Source: Galbula dea
Lineage: Eukaryota; Chordata; Aves; Piciformes; Galbulidae
Assembly: GCA_013399015.1 (NCBI GenBank)
Contig: VWZX01001667.1
Coordinates: forward strand, 1 to 64,000
Direction of reading: 5' to 3'
DNA: 64,000 nucleotides
The notes beneath the pieces are model-generated. The model was not told where the DNA came from, searched no databases, and was given only the letters and a program-made list of their open reading frames with translations. Position 1 is the stretch's first letter; every line of letters begins with the position of its first letter. The translations under genes and the position numbers were made by a program. Below are positions 51,601-63,680 of the stretch, one piece after another.

Positions 51601-53654
51601 GGTAAAAATAGCTATTTGGGGTAGGGGTCTTCTTGAATTGCCTCCTCAGGGGGCCCAGAGTGGTCTTTTTCCATGGAAAGAGAAAATGTCTTCAGAAAGA
51701 ATTCATCCCAAAGCTCTCTACTTTTCCCCAAAATTTAGTTTGTAAAATGTAGCCCCTTTTCAGATGCCAGGTTTAAAAATTCTAGCATAAAATCAGAATA
51801 TTATATTTTTAATTTGTATTTGCTAAGTAATATGAACCTGGGCTTCCCTTTAGGTTTCATCTTGAATGAATGGTTAAAAAAATGTTCTTGTCCAAAGTAA
51901 GGTTTAGAACTTAAAGTAAATGTGTGTATTGGTGGTGTGTGTGTGTGTGTGTGGTGGTTAGCAGTTTTCCAGTTAGTTTGAAACTGTTTCAACCCAAACT
52001 GGGGAAACAAGCTCTTTGACCTGGGGAGTCAGTGCAGCAAAGTTAATTTCATCAAATCTCTGCCATTTTTCTGCACTTTATAAAAACTGAGTTGCTTTCA
52101 GTTTCTCAGTAGGACTTTTTCAGAGGAGCCCCCCAATAATAAGCCTGTCTACCCATCACAAGCATTCCTTTGTTAGACCTCCTGAACATAGAGGCAAGAA
52201 GCTGGCATTTTCTCTCCATCAAAAATGATGTCTCATTAAATCACTGCATTTCTCTCCTTTGACTCCAGAGGTGGCTTGCCTACATCTCTAAAATGATTCT
52301 GGTATTTAATGTAATTTAATGTCAGCTTAGACAAAAATCAATGTTTTGAGAATTCTGTGTTCTGGAGCTGTACTTGGCAAAATGTGTTCCAGGTGAAGAA
52401 TGACATAGGAATGTTGCAGTGAAGAAGACATTTCTGGGGACAGAGCTGCAAAGGCTTTGAGGCTTTGAGAGACTGGAACTTATGTGGTCAAGATGGATGG
52501 TGATGGGGTGACTGATTTTTCCTCCCACTGGCCATATGCTCTGTGTTGCAGGTTCTCCGTGTGTATCTCTCCTATTTGAAGAAACTGGGGCTATTACTTG
52601 GAATACCAGAGGATGGGCCACCTGATTCATTTTCCCTTACCTTGTCCTTCATCTCTAACCTCCAGAGAGCTGTCACCCCACTGCAGGAGAGACAGCAGAG
52701 GGGGATGCTGTTCTTTCGCACTACAATTAGGGAGCTACAGGTATCTGTGTCTTAGAACCCAAGCAACACAATTACCTCTGACCTTCCCATGCTGAAGAGC
52801 CAGATCAAAAGAGATAGGAGACACTGTTTAGATGTTATTCCATTGTGACTTACACTTGGAGTCTGTTGAGCTTCAAATAACCTACTAACTTACAGTCTTT
52901 TATTGGCAGGAGCTGGATTTTTGAAGCTCACAACTTTTCCCTCCTCAGTGCTAGTTCAATTAAAAAGTGATTTCTCCTGTTCTACTATAAGCAATACTCA
53001 CATCATACAAACAGCTTAACTTTTGGAAAGAATCTCTTAACAGTATTAGAGAGACTATCCCAGTTCCCATATTATTATTATATTTCTGTCAGTCAATGTA
53101 GATTCATAGTTCAGCATGTAATCTTTGTTTTGCTTGTAGGAAAATGCACCTGCTATTGACTGGCTGTCATGTCTCCAGACTATCTTCCATCCTCTACCAA
53201 TCAACCTGTCTCAGCCAATTGCAGTGCATGACATGGATTACTTAAGAGGCATGTCACAGCTCATCCAACAATGGCACAAGGAAAGGTAGGAGTCACTATG
53301 GTTGTAATTCTTCATGCCTCAGGAAATATTCACTTCAGATACCATAAATTAAGGAATTTAGAGGCTGGTGAATTCAACAGCCTAACATTTGCAAGGCTGC
53401 TATGGCTCTATATTGGCATGTTTAAGCCAGTTCTAAGGCTTAGCACATATTCCCAATGGACTTGCACATGCATAAACCATATATGTAAACACACACATAT
53501 CCCTCTCTCTTTCTGTGTCACACAGGTTGACAGAGATGGAATACAGTGCCTTTACTGGCACCCCCTCACCCATAGCACTTATACAAACATAAACAGCTCA
53601 GAGGAGCTGACTCTGTTCCTCTCCAGCTGGAGTGGATAGGTCTAGAGTAGTGAA

Positions 53655-53685
<31 letters not shown>

Positions 53686-56600
53686 ACACTTAACACTCCA
53701 GTAGCTGGTTTTAGATACTCAATCTGTCCAGAAGCTGGCCCCAGATCCCCAGTGTCCACAGCTGCTTGTCTATATGAACCCCTGAGTCTTACAACCCTAA
53801 TTTGGTTGTTACTACTGTGGTGTCTTCCTGTTAAAAACATGCATAGACCTTCAGTAGTTGGTGCAAACTCCTTGTCTCTCCAATAGCCAACTCTCAGACT
53901 CCTACTCTCTCCAGCAGCTAGCTTGGATCAAAGTCCCTCCAGTAGTCAACTCTCAGACCCCATGTCTCTCCAGTAGCCAGTTCCATCCTCCCACAGAGAG
54001 CAGATTGTAATTTAATGAGCATTTCATGAAATAGGACAGATTCTGGTGACCATGTGCAGGGCTAAAGGAGACTGATGTCCTGCCAAGCCAGAAGTATATG
54101 CTCAACTATTCCCTCTTACCACCTTTGCTCTCCGTTTTCCCACACGTGATCCTCCCAATCCACCCTGATCCTTCCATTTCCCTGCCTTTGGTCCTTCTCA
54201 TACACATCCCATAATAAGTTTCACCCAGTCCTCAAAATGCTCCTTGTCCTGCTGCCTCTAAAGAATGCTGTGCCCCAGCAGGGGAGCACTCCTTGAGTCA
54301 GTCTTCATGGTGTTCTGGGGAGAGAGCTCCTTTGGTTGAGTCGAGTCAAATCACCCTCCTTTGATAGCCCCAGGTCTAGCCCATTCAAAGTATTTTGCTG
54401 TCATTGCTCAGGTCACTAGGCTGGGCCTCTGTGTTTCTAGGGTACAAGCTTTCCATCTTCAGTCTTTTTAAATGTAATTTTCCTACAGGGTCCTTCACAT
54501 TTATATGATTGTTTGTCTGGTTGGGAATCTCTCCCCAGCCCTCGACAGTCGATTCCAAGATGCACGCCTGGAGCTCTCTAAGATTCTCTATGGAAAAATG
54601 CTCTCTGGAATGGTGAGTTAGCCTTTCACCATCTTTTGCAGCCTCCCCAGCAACTGAACATGCCTTTGGGATGTTCCTTTGATGCTTTGTCTGAATGGAG
54701 TTTCTTAGATGTGAGGAGGAAAATTACTCTCATTAGGCCATTAAAGGCTTCCTTTTCCTCAAAGAAATGTGGGAGCAGACATGATGTAGAACTTCAGAGA
54801 GCTAAGTGCACTGTGTCATGGGGCAGGGAACAATAGATAGATGCTCACCTTTCTTCTGTGTATTTGTCTCAGCTAGGATATGAGTCTTCAGCTTGTGTGA
54901 AAGGAAGTGGGGTAAATTGTAAGGTAATAAATGTTAGAGTTGATTAGAGTTTTCTGAGGTAGCTTAAATGGAACTCCATTTCTTACCTTGGGCTGCTGCC
55001 ATTTTTAGATAGCAATGTATATGCTGCTGCATGTTTACATATCTTCTTACTGTATTCCTATCTCTTTGTCCTCACTCTTGTATGTCTCTGTTTCAGATCC
55101 CAGCTGAACGCTGGAGGAAGTGCTTGACTGATACCAGCTCTTTCTTCGAGCCTGTTCTAGGGCAGATGATTGTGCAAGAAATTTTCCCTCAGCAGACCAA
55201 GAAACTTGTAGGTATTCATCCTCTTAACCCCTAAGCAGAGCTCAGCTTCACCATCCAGGGGAAATGGATGCAAACTAGAAGAGGGTAGATTTAGATTAGA
55301 TATTAGGAGGAAGTTCTTCACCGTGAGGGTGGTGAGACACTGGAACAGGTTGCTCAGAGAGGTTATGGAAGCCTCATCCCTGGAAGCTTTTAAGATAAGG
55401 CTGGATGGGGCTCTGGGCAACCTAATCTAGTGGATGGTGTCCCTGCCAGGCAGGGGGGTTGGAACTAGATATCTTTGAGGTCCCTTCCAACTCTGACAAT
55501 TCTATGATTCTATAAGATAAATTTCCCCCCGATTCCTCTCTGGTTGAATTGCTAGAACACAGGAAGAGGGTAGCAAAGCCTGAACAATGTTTTTTTTTCA
55601 GTTCTGACCATGCCTTCTTTTCTCCACTGCAGGCTGAGCAGATGTTCTCTGAGATCCAAGATGCCCTCTATGGCCGACTGGACCAGCTGGAGTGGATGGA
55701 TGAACAGACTCGCCAGGAGGCAAAAGCCTTGGTGAGTACAGAAAGCAGAAGTTCCTGAGGTCTTCCTTTCCCTGAGGTCTTTGCAGAAGGAATGGAAGCC
55801 ACCTGCACCTTCATATATTCCTACCTGCTTCTACAGGCACACAATCTTAAGTAGATGTCATATACACAGTGCAAATTGTATGTGGTTCTAGAAATGCTTT
55901 AATGCAGATGTGATCATACATTGATGTGCAGGCACAGAGAAGTTCAGTGCCTTTTTGCTCATGGATACTCCAAAAAAACCCCATAAAGCTGAAAGCCAGA
56001 GAACAATGATGTAAAGAAAGGAAGTAGAACAACATTAAGCCTCAGGTCATTGAGTTAAGAAAGCAGAGCAGCAAGAGAATATGTCTTGTAGAAAGAGTAG
56101 CTGCCATTCTGAAGGGCTGGTTCACAGGATCTCCAGGGTGTAAAGCCTCTTAGTGGTCATGGGCTTTTTTATGTTCATTTGCTTATTATGATTTTAGGTT
56201 TCCAAACTACAAGTGGAGATTGGCTATCCACCTCATATACTCCAGACTGCCAAAGTGAACCTGGAATATCAGAATGTGAGCTATACAATGTAAACATGCC
56301 TGCCTCATTACTGGCAGTTTACCTGTACCAACTGCTATGTTGTCTGCTGCTAAAAGAGCCTCTGACTTCTGGAGTAGTGCACAATTCCTACTCTTCATTT
56401 TTTAAGTATATTTGGGCCCAGAGAACCTTTGTCTATTGCTTTTATATTGTTGCCTATGCTGTCTCTTACTCAGAGTGGATGTGACCTGCTTGTATGCTTT
56501 GTTTGGCCTGCAAATAACCTTCCTGTCATGTCTTAAATGGAAGATCTTTAGAACTGGGAGGAAAACCCCACAAATATTCCATTGGTTTGTCTTTTGCTGA

Positions 56601-59600
56601 GCTCTTTTTTGTCCTGTGGGACTTTCCTCTTCCTCACTGTCCAATTCTTTCTTCTCTCATGCCCCATGACAGTCACATTACCTGTCTCTTCCCTCAGCTG
56701 GAGATAAATGAAGACAGTTTTTTCCTCAATGTGGTGGCTTGCTTGAAAGTACTGAGGGAAACTTCCTACTTGAAACTCCTTCAGCATCACTCAGAGCATC
56801 AGTAAGTGGCAGATACTGGTCTGAAAAATGTAACAGAATCACACATTCATGTACTAACTGAGGTTGGAAGGGACTTGTGGACATCACCTACTCCAAAGTA
56901 GGATCAGCTAGAGGAGGTCAGGACTGTAGCCAATTATATGTCTAGATCTCCTTTTTTATTGGGGAAAAAGAGGGAGGGCAGGCAAGGGCTGGGGGCAGAC
57001 CTGGACACAATACTTCTGGATGTGGTTTCACCAGTCCTGACTAGAGGGTATAATCACCTCTCTTGATCTGCAAGTGAGACTTCTCCTGCTGCAAGACAGG
57101 ATGCTGGTGTCCTTCTTTGCTGAAAGAGGCAGCATTGCTGCATCCTGCTTGAGAAACCCTTGAATCTGGCAGCCTGTCTTGTATACAGCCTGAGTGCATG
57201 CTACCAAAAAACCCCACTATTGTGGAGGAAGCCCCAAATGCCTGAAAAAAGAACCTCTTTTGCCCATGAATCCTTGAGTAAGGGGAATAGCTGGTTCTCC
57301 TGGACTTAGCAAAGCAAACAGCAAAGCACTATGGTGATATGAATGCTGGCAGGGTCATCTCAAAGGCAGGATGGAAGATGCTTCAGAAGGCAGGCAGCAT
57401 TGACAGGCATGCTTGGAACCTTGCAGTGTCTGAAGAGCATTCTGTGCAGGACTTCACAGGAGGTTACTAACCCTGACTTACTTGACAGGGAAGTTATGAG
57501 GGGGAATCCCTTAACCTGTGTGAAAGCTAAGCTACTAGCTCTGATCATCTGGAAACAAGTGAAGGTTTCTGTCGGACAACTTTAACTTTAGATAATGCCA
57601 ATGTCATCATTTGCTGCTGCTGCTGTCTGAACAGTTGGACTGAGCAGATCATTTTGCAAGCCCAGTGGAGGAAAGGAGCAGGGTGTGTGTGATAAGGAGT
57701 TAATACCTTCTCTCATTTCTCTTTCTCTGCTTTTAGCTGGCATGTGTCCCCCTGGTCTGTGCATTCATACTACTCAATGAGGCACCACACGGTTGTCTTT
57801 CCTGCTGGAATGTTCCGCAGCCCTTTCTTCCACATGGAGTTTCCCAGGTATGGAGGGGCTGCAAAAGAGGTAGCTGGATGTAGTCCCTTGGCTGCATTGT
57901 ATTTCCAGGAAGAATCTTAATGGCTCTATCTTTAACCTCTTTCTTCCTGCATCTCACAGAGACACAGGAAAAGAAGGCAGAAATAGGCTACTGCCTTATG
58001 AGTGTGATCATTGGCTCTGCTGGAGCAAAGTCAGAGCCTAAGTGAAACTAGGCTAAGCCAGGTATATTACTCCAGAACAAAGAGACATAAATCTCATGTA
58101 GGTTAACTGAAAAGAAGATATTTCCCCTTTGCCTCTCATTTCCTACATTCCAACAATTCCTGAAATCTAACCTGGAGTAATCTAAGCCAGAGAAAACAGG
58201 AGCCTCACAGAGCAACTTAGAATCATAGAATGGCTCAGGTTGGAAGGGACCTTAAAGATCATCCAGTTCCAACCCCCCTGCCATGGGGGGTTCTTCTTGT
58301 CAGAAGTCTTTTTCAAAGGAGTCTCACACAGTTCTTCTCTTCCTTTTTTTAAAGAAACCTTCTCTAGTAAACAAACATCTTTTTAATTCTCAGTCTTCCC
58401 TGCAATGATGACATTTCTCTGTAGTAAACTCTCACAGTTGGGTTCTCTCAAGACATTGAACAGATCTGTTAGGCAATATTTCTCTGGGATTAAAAGCACT
58501 TAAGTTGAATATAAAAGATTATTTGATGCTGTTGTTTGTATGGTAATGGATAGGCACTTCTAATCCAATTGTACTGGGAGATAAACTCACACTTTGACAA
58601 GAGGCTGAAGTCTGAAAGAAACATGTCTCAGTTGAAAGCAATTATTTTCTCTATAGTTCTGTTCTACTACTAGTTGCATGGCATCCTCTAGTCCTTCAGT
58701 GTTTCCTGAACTCATTATAATATGAACAGGACACCTCAAAAGTAGAACAGAAACAAACAAACAAACAAAAACCAGTGGTATGGGCTGTCATTTCACATTC
58801 TTCCTTTCTGAAAAAGTGTTTACAGCTGCTAATTCCTTTTGCATTCAGTGTTAGTAAAATATACTCATATATATATATATAAATACATAGTTCAGTCAGT
58901 AGTGGATAAATAAGGCATTTCTCAACAACAATACATGTCATTTGAGCTACTAAAGGCAGAACCTTATTCAGAGACTTCATTGTTATGATGGCTCATTAGC
59001 AGTGAATACCTTAGTGCAAGCCCAGAGTACACTTTTAAGCACTGGTAGAGGAATTTCTGTTTCTATTTGCATTGTTACAAAGTGCACTAGACCTGAAAGA
59101 CTATAAATAGAAAGTGCTTCTGCATCTTCTCAGAGTAGAACACTCCTGTGCAGAGCACAGTTGTGCTCAATGGCTATAAAGAGCACTCACCTGCCCTCTT
59201 TCTCCTCTCAAAAGCCTCTTTTCATGTTTCTTTTCCAGTGCTGTGAACTTTGGAGCCATTGGGGTCTTCATGGCACATGAACTTCTTCATGCATTCTATG
59301 GTTATGGTGGGTACCAACTGTGGTGTCTCTGTTTACACTTCTAGGTCTATTTTCTCAGGGGATCTTAAACACTGGTCCCTATATCACTGTGTAAATGTAT
59401 TATTAAGGTAGATGAAGCTCTTTCCATTCCAGGCCATGCTGACTCCTAAGAAGACTCAGTGATTAATGTGAGAAACACAGAAGAATGCCAGAAATACCTT
59501 TACTTGCTAGGATGTTTTTTCTCCCCACAGTGCTGCCTGAGGGCTGTCCTACATGCAACAGGAGTGCACTACAGAAATCTACAGACTGCTTGGTTGAACA

Positions 59601-61768
59601 CTATGAAAGCTATGACTTCAAGGTCAATGGTACCCTTACCCTCTTGGAGAACACAGCTGACACTGGAGGTCTTGCTATTGCTTACCAGGTATTGTAGTCT
59701 ACTTACTTCTCTCATCTCAGACCCCAACTCAACCTCCTCGTCACAAGATTCCTCTGCTACATCTCTGTCCTACATGCTGCTCCAGTTCCAGATGTCTTGC
59801 ACACCTGTGCCAGTGCAGAATGTACTCTGCATGTCATAGACAGACAGAAGTTCCTCACAAAGCTTTTCTCATAACCTCCTGAGTCATGTGAAACCACTCC
59901 TCCCATTCACCACTTCTGGGGTGGGCTTGGCTTCTCCATGTATGTTATGCCTACAAAAGCATGTTATTATTTATATGTTTGTGTTATACCTGAGGAACTA
60001 AGCTGAGACTTGAATCAGAATTCTGTGTGGTGGTAAAATGATGCCATAATGATGTCCTCAGGAACACTATAGCCCAGAGAGAATTTATTCATTTCCTCAT
60101 GTGGTAGTTCAGCAGTTTAATTAATGACTGAGTGCAAGGTGCTCTGAGATCTTTAGGTCTCAGATGGTGTTTGTTACCTTTTTGCATGAAGTAGTTTGGG
60201 AGGTAAAAAGTCTTTTAATTTTGATTCAACTATTTGTGAGCTTCATTGAAAGCAAGATTCATTCTTTCATAGTGCAGTAACCACATCTCCTCTGCTGAGG
60301 ATGTGCAGTGTTTGAAATGGGATACAGAGGAGTTATGTTGTTATTATCCTGTCTTGGAGCTATTAAGGACATGTCCAGTAGCAGGGAGCCTCAGAGTGAA
60401 GAGAAAGAGATACAATTGCTATTTTATCCAATATATATTAGATTTATGTATTTAATTGTCAGAAGACATGGTTTTGGGATGCTATCTGAAGGAAGACTTA
60501 TTCATTTTCTCTCTCCACAGGCTTATCAGAATTGGCTGAAAAAGCACAAAGAAGAGAAGGATTTTCCTAAGATTGGACTCTCCCATGACCAGCTTTTCTA
60601 CCTCAGTTTTGCTCATGTAATGAACTATAGGCTAGTTGTGTGTCTCTCTCACTCTGCATTGTCTTCCACATTGTTACAGTTTGTCTTAATAGCCAATCAC
60701 TTTTCCCCCTCTTCACAGAACTGGGTATAACTGATGTTTCCAGGAGATCCAGAATTTTATTTAGAAAGCTAAAATTCAGACACAGGGTCCCTTAGCTGTG
60801 GTGGATCTCAAAGCTAACAAAAGGCCTGTGTGCAAGTTTTGTAGTTGTGCACAGTTGTGCAGTTGAGTTTCTCACCACAGATCTTTGAGTTTCTCTGCTC
60901 AGAAAAGTCTCACCCTCATAAGCCACTGGAATTATTGTGCCCAGGGAAATGGTTTGTGCATGTGTTGACATTGGGTCAGAGCTGTGTGTAGAAAAGCAGT
61001 TCTGAAATCACAGATTGTTGGGTCTTGGTGACAAGATTTGCATTTCAGAGGTTATCTGGCAGCTACTGCATCATTTGACAATGAATAAAGACTGAAATCA
61101 CAAAAGTGACGACTGGGATTGCCAGTGTAACACCAGTAAAGTCATATAACCTTCCCCCCCAGTCTCTCAAGTGATAATGGGGTATTGTGTAAGTGCTCTC
61201 CTTTCTTGATAACCCCTCACTGCTTTTCTTAAGAAGCTGAATCTAAACACAGATCACACATATACCTTTATTTTAGGTGGAGTCCAAGGTTGCCTGAGCC
61301 TGAAATCCAAGGTGGTCTAAATTCCCTGTGTTTTGGACCACCCAGTATAGAAAAAGAGCAGAGGGTTTGTCAGATAAGGAAAATGGGACAGAGAAGTTTA
61401 AGGAGAAGGAAAAGAGTCAGAAGTTATGGTGATGAAGGGAAAAAACTGAAATATTGTTGGCACCTATGTTAAGTGTTTCCTTGTTTACTCCAGCAGCTTC
61501 AGTCATGTGTCCAGAGGCATGAGGAGTCTTAAGTCTTGTTCACCTGAGGACTTTCAGCCAAACTGGCTTTTTCTGTTTTGCTTCCTTTCAGGCAATGTGT
61601 GGACACCAGGATCCTGAGAAACTGCAGTCTTCCCTGAACACAGGACCACACAGTCCCTTGCCACTTCGTGTCTGTGGGTCTGTCAGCAACAACCAGGATT
61701 TTGCCAAGCATTTCCTTTGTTCCAGAGGATCCCTGATGAACCCAGACAACAAGTGTCACATCTGGTAA
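42624..61768 (+). CDS. KEL: Kell metalloendopeptidase (M13 family)
   Basis: Type II membrane zinc endopeptidase related to neprilysin and endothelin-converting enzyme; in human it cleaves big endothelin-3 and is disulfide-linked to XK on red cells. Exons: 42624-42641, 46864-47002, 48465-48668, 49243-49367, 50298-50444, 51514-51576, 52552-52740, 53140-53285, 54489-54612, 55097-55207, 55633-55731, 56198-56275, 56698-56801, 57737-57847, 59239-59306, 59531-59688, 60521-60616 and 61592-61768. All phases join, giving 718 residues (human 732). The start ATG has an in-frame stop upstream at 42561 and A at -3. The short cytoplasmic tail (1-26) is followed by a membrane helix (27-48) and SCGLGSC, whose Cys50 matches human Cys72 (the XK bond). 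Zinc site: HELLH at 566-570 and ENTAD with Glu615. HSP and LRV near the C-terminus keep the His and Arg of the M13 active site. The protein ends in CHIW. The usual NAYY substrate motif reads HSYY at 525-528. Confidence 0.96.
44361..45495 (-). repeat. CR1 LINE fragment, antisense, about 1.1 kb
   Basis: This is the longest CR1 copy in the window. The + strand begins AATCATAGAATCATAGAATG, the reverse complement of the CR1 3' end. On the minus strand the ORF2 reverse transcriptase can be read in pieces (NILLSKLERFGVDGWTVQWI near 45470; LVRSPLQYCVQLWSPQHKKG near 44870; LFSLEKRRAY near 44730). It is 5'-truncated and frame-broken, and sits in KEL intron 1. Confidence 0.95.
50785..51285 (+). mobile_element. 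Probable solo LTR of an endogenous retrovirus
   Basis: The stretch contains phrases I associate with avian ERVL-type LTRs: 'ccctttggtcagttgggggc', 'cagctgtccc', 'cctgctcactggcaggaggg', 'ctctgtgtaagcactgctga' and 'tgttatcaacactctttcca'. I see no gag, pol or env frame on either side, so it looks like a solo LTR in the KEL intron between exons 50298-50444 and 51514-51576. The family is recalled from memory and the ends are approximate. Confidence 0.65.
51935..51953 (+). repeat. (GT)n microsatellite
   Basis: An almost pure run of alternating G and T in a KEL intron. Confidence 0.85.
53620..53995 (+). repeat. Degenerate tandem repeat with CCAGTAGC core, plus (AT)n(AC)n
   Basis: After an (AT)n(AC)n run at 53655-53687, a core of the form CTCTCCAGTAGCCAACTC, then CAGACCCC, recurs in degraded copies near 53698, 53730, 53849, 53880, 53911, 53938 and 53968. 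The spacing is about 27-32 bases in the later copies. The stretch lies in the KEL intron between exons 53140-53285 and 54489-54612. Confidence 0.65.
55265..55515 (+). repeat. CR1 LINE 3' end, sense, well preserved
   Basis: It runs from 'agattagatattaggaggaa' to 'tctatgattctat'. It includes 'ttcttcaccgtgagggtggt', 'gagacactggaacaggttgc' and the terminal ATTCTATGATTCTAT. It begins only about 58 bases past the donor of KEL exon 55097-55207. Confidence 0.95.
56836..57150 (-). repeat. CR1 LINE fragment, antisense, degraded
   Basis: It opens with 'gaggttggaagggacttgtg' and later has 'ctggacacaatacttctgga' and 'gtggtttcaccagtcctgac', as in the reverse complement of CR1. It begins about 35 bases past the donor of KEL exon 56698-56801. 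Confidence 0.8.
58221..58290 (-). repeat. CR1 LINE 3'-tip fragment, antisense
   Basis: AGAATCATAGAATGGCTCAG followed by GTTGGAAGGGACCTTAAAGA is the near-consensus reverse complement of the CR1 3' end. The copy is only about 70 bases long. Confidence 0.93.
58866..58880 (+). repeat. (AT)n microsatellite
   Basis: A short alternating AT run in a KEL intron. Confidence 0.8.
59239..59306 (+). other. KEL: KEL zinc-binding exon (HELLH)
   Basis: This exon encodes AVNFGAIGVFMAHELLHAFY, the HExxH zinc motif with His566, Glu567 and His570. The third ligand (Glu615) is in the next exon, 59531-59688. All three are intact, so the peptidase should be active unless the substrate-motif change interferes. Confidence 0.93.
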
Positions 61769-62372
61769 AGGGCATGGAAGAGGGAGAGGAATGCCTGACC
61801 CATGAAAACATGACCATCTTCTCAGGGCTTCTAGGGTGACATGGTTCTCTTATTCACTCTCTTGCCTTCCTTTTCTTGTTAGCCTCTCCTCAGAATGTCC
61901 CAGATGCAACAACTCTGGACTTGAGTGAGTCCCAAAGTAGCAAGATGAGTAGCTAGTCTCTAGTGGGCAACAACTTCTGAGGAGCTGTAAACAGGACTGT
62001 TATATACTCTTAGTTCCTTTGCCCAGTGCATTTCCCTGGCTGTTCCAGCAGCCCCACAGTCATGTTGACTGGAGAGGGCAATTAGCTGGAGCTCCAAGAC
62101 TTCTTCATATAAGATTGGCTCTTGGAGAAACTCTCTGGATTGCTATGGAAACCACACATGTGAGTTCCCAGGGAGGGAACAGGTTAGGAGAAAAGACTCA
62201 GTGGCTCTAGCTTCTAGTCTGAAAGATCAATCACTTAAGAATGGAACTTGCTGAAGGCCTTCCCTGTTTGTGTGTGTGTGTTTGTTTTATCTGCCAAACT
62301 CCTAAGAGACAACAAAGGGAAGAGGAATTCCCATCAGTAGGAGGAGGATTGGAAGTTGAGAACATAATTTTT

Positions 62373-62438
62373 CCCTCCCTCTTTTTCCCTCCCTCTTTTT
62401 CCCTCCCTCTTCTTCCCTCCCTCTTCTTCCCTCCCTCT
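62373..62438 (+). repeat. Pyrimidine minisatellite, 14-bp unit x 4.7
   Basis: The units are CCCTCCCTCTTTTT twice, CCCTCCCTCTTCTT twice and a partial CCCTCCCTCT. One strand is purely C/T, so the run can form a triplex in DNA. If transcribed it would give a CU-rich stretch in the KEL 3' UTR. Confidence 0.95.
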
Positions 62439-63027
62439 ACAATAATAATTCTAAGACCTTCTCTGGATCCTGAACCTGATTCTCTCATCCCAAAAAGCTC
62501 TCTCATCCCTACACCTGTAAATATTTACCAGATGAACAGAGGACTGGAGCCACTGTAGGATTTTACTTTCTACTTGAAATGGAATTTTAGGTATTAAATT
62601 ACTTTAGGAAAAAAAAGAGTATGAATTAATATATTTTAGGGTAGCAGGAGAAGTGCTTAAAGCACATTCTCAAGAGCAACCTAATAATTAAATCAATTTC
62701 AGGTGCTCATAATTTGGTATAAATTTTCTATGTTCTAAACTTTTCCAAAGCTGATAAGGTTACAAAATGCTCCTACCTTTTGCATACTCTCCAAACTGTT
62801 CTTGATTCTGTGAGAATTGTTATTTTACATCTTATCTTGGCTGCCTGGGGATTGGTTGTAGAATAGGTGAGGACAAGTGGAAACATCAGTTACCAATGTT
62901 AAGCATTGTAAATTGTCAAAATCTGAATAACTGTGTTAGTTCTTTCCAAGTACTGAGCAGTGCAGCACAGTATTTTCCAGGAACAGACTGTTCAGAGATG
63001 TTGTTTTCATTCATCAACTAAAATACT

Positions 63028-63033
63028 AATAAA
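63028..63033 (+). terminator. KEL: Polyadenylation signal AATAAA (KEL)
   Basis: A canonical hexamer followed at once by GTGTTTGC, a GT-rich downstream element. It lies about 1.26 kb past the KEL stop codon. Confidence 0.65.
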
Positions 63034-63680
63034 GTGTTTGCTTCAGAGAAAAACTTCTCTTTATGCCCAGGCCTGTTTCTTTGTTCTGCATTTGTGTTGT
63101 TCCCAGCACAACAGGAGTTCTTAGCTCAACTTCACAAGTAACAGACAATAATACCTTCAAATAATTTGGTTTATTTACCCATCACAAAAATGAAGACAAT
63201 TGGATTTGTGCTTGTCTTTACCATTTGAACAGTGCATATCCTTCCTCCACTCATTTAATCAATTTTGTCCTAGCAGATGTCCAGACTCTCTTTTATATGC
63301 TAATAGCAATTAAAATTGTACCAGACCATCTATTTCATGTACAAATTATTTCAATGTACTGAGGCTACTTAGATTTTGTTTATAATGCATATAAAAATCA
63401 AAAGCTGTTGAGAGTCTGCATTTTGAGGAGTATTTAACTTTTCTTCTATCTCTCTTTTTAAGTGTACAGGGGGAAGAGTTCCATGGAAATGAATTTTTTG
63501 TTCTTGTTCTTACAATGTATGACAAATTTACTAATAATCTGTTTAAAAGATAAAGTCAGTGAGTAGAGTCCATTCTTTATTACTCTGTTTTTACACAAGG
63601 AGCATATGAGAAGTGCAAGAAAGGTGATCTGGCTTAGAACAAAAAATGCATAAGTCTTAGACTGACAATTTATTGTGTTT

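Larger units (their letters stand above)
61769..63050 (+). other. KEL: KEL 3' untranslated region
   Basis: From the TAA stop to the AATAAA at 63028 there is no further conserved frame. The stretch contains a short (GT)n near 62268-62284 and the five-copy pyrimidine minisatellite at 62373-62438. It could be one continuous 3' UTR, or part of it may be flank if an unseen earlier polyA site is used. Confidence 0.6.
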
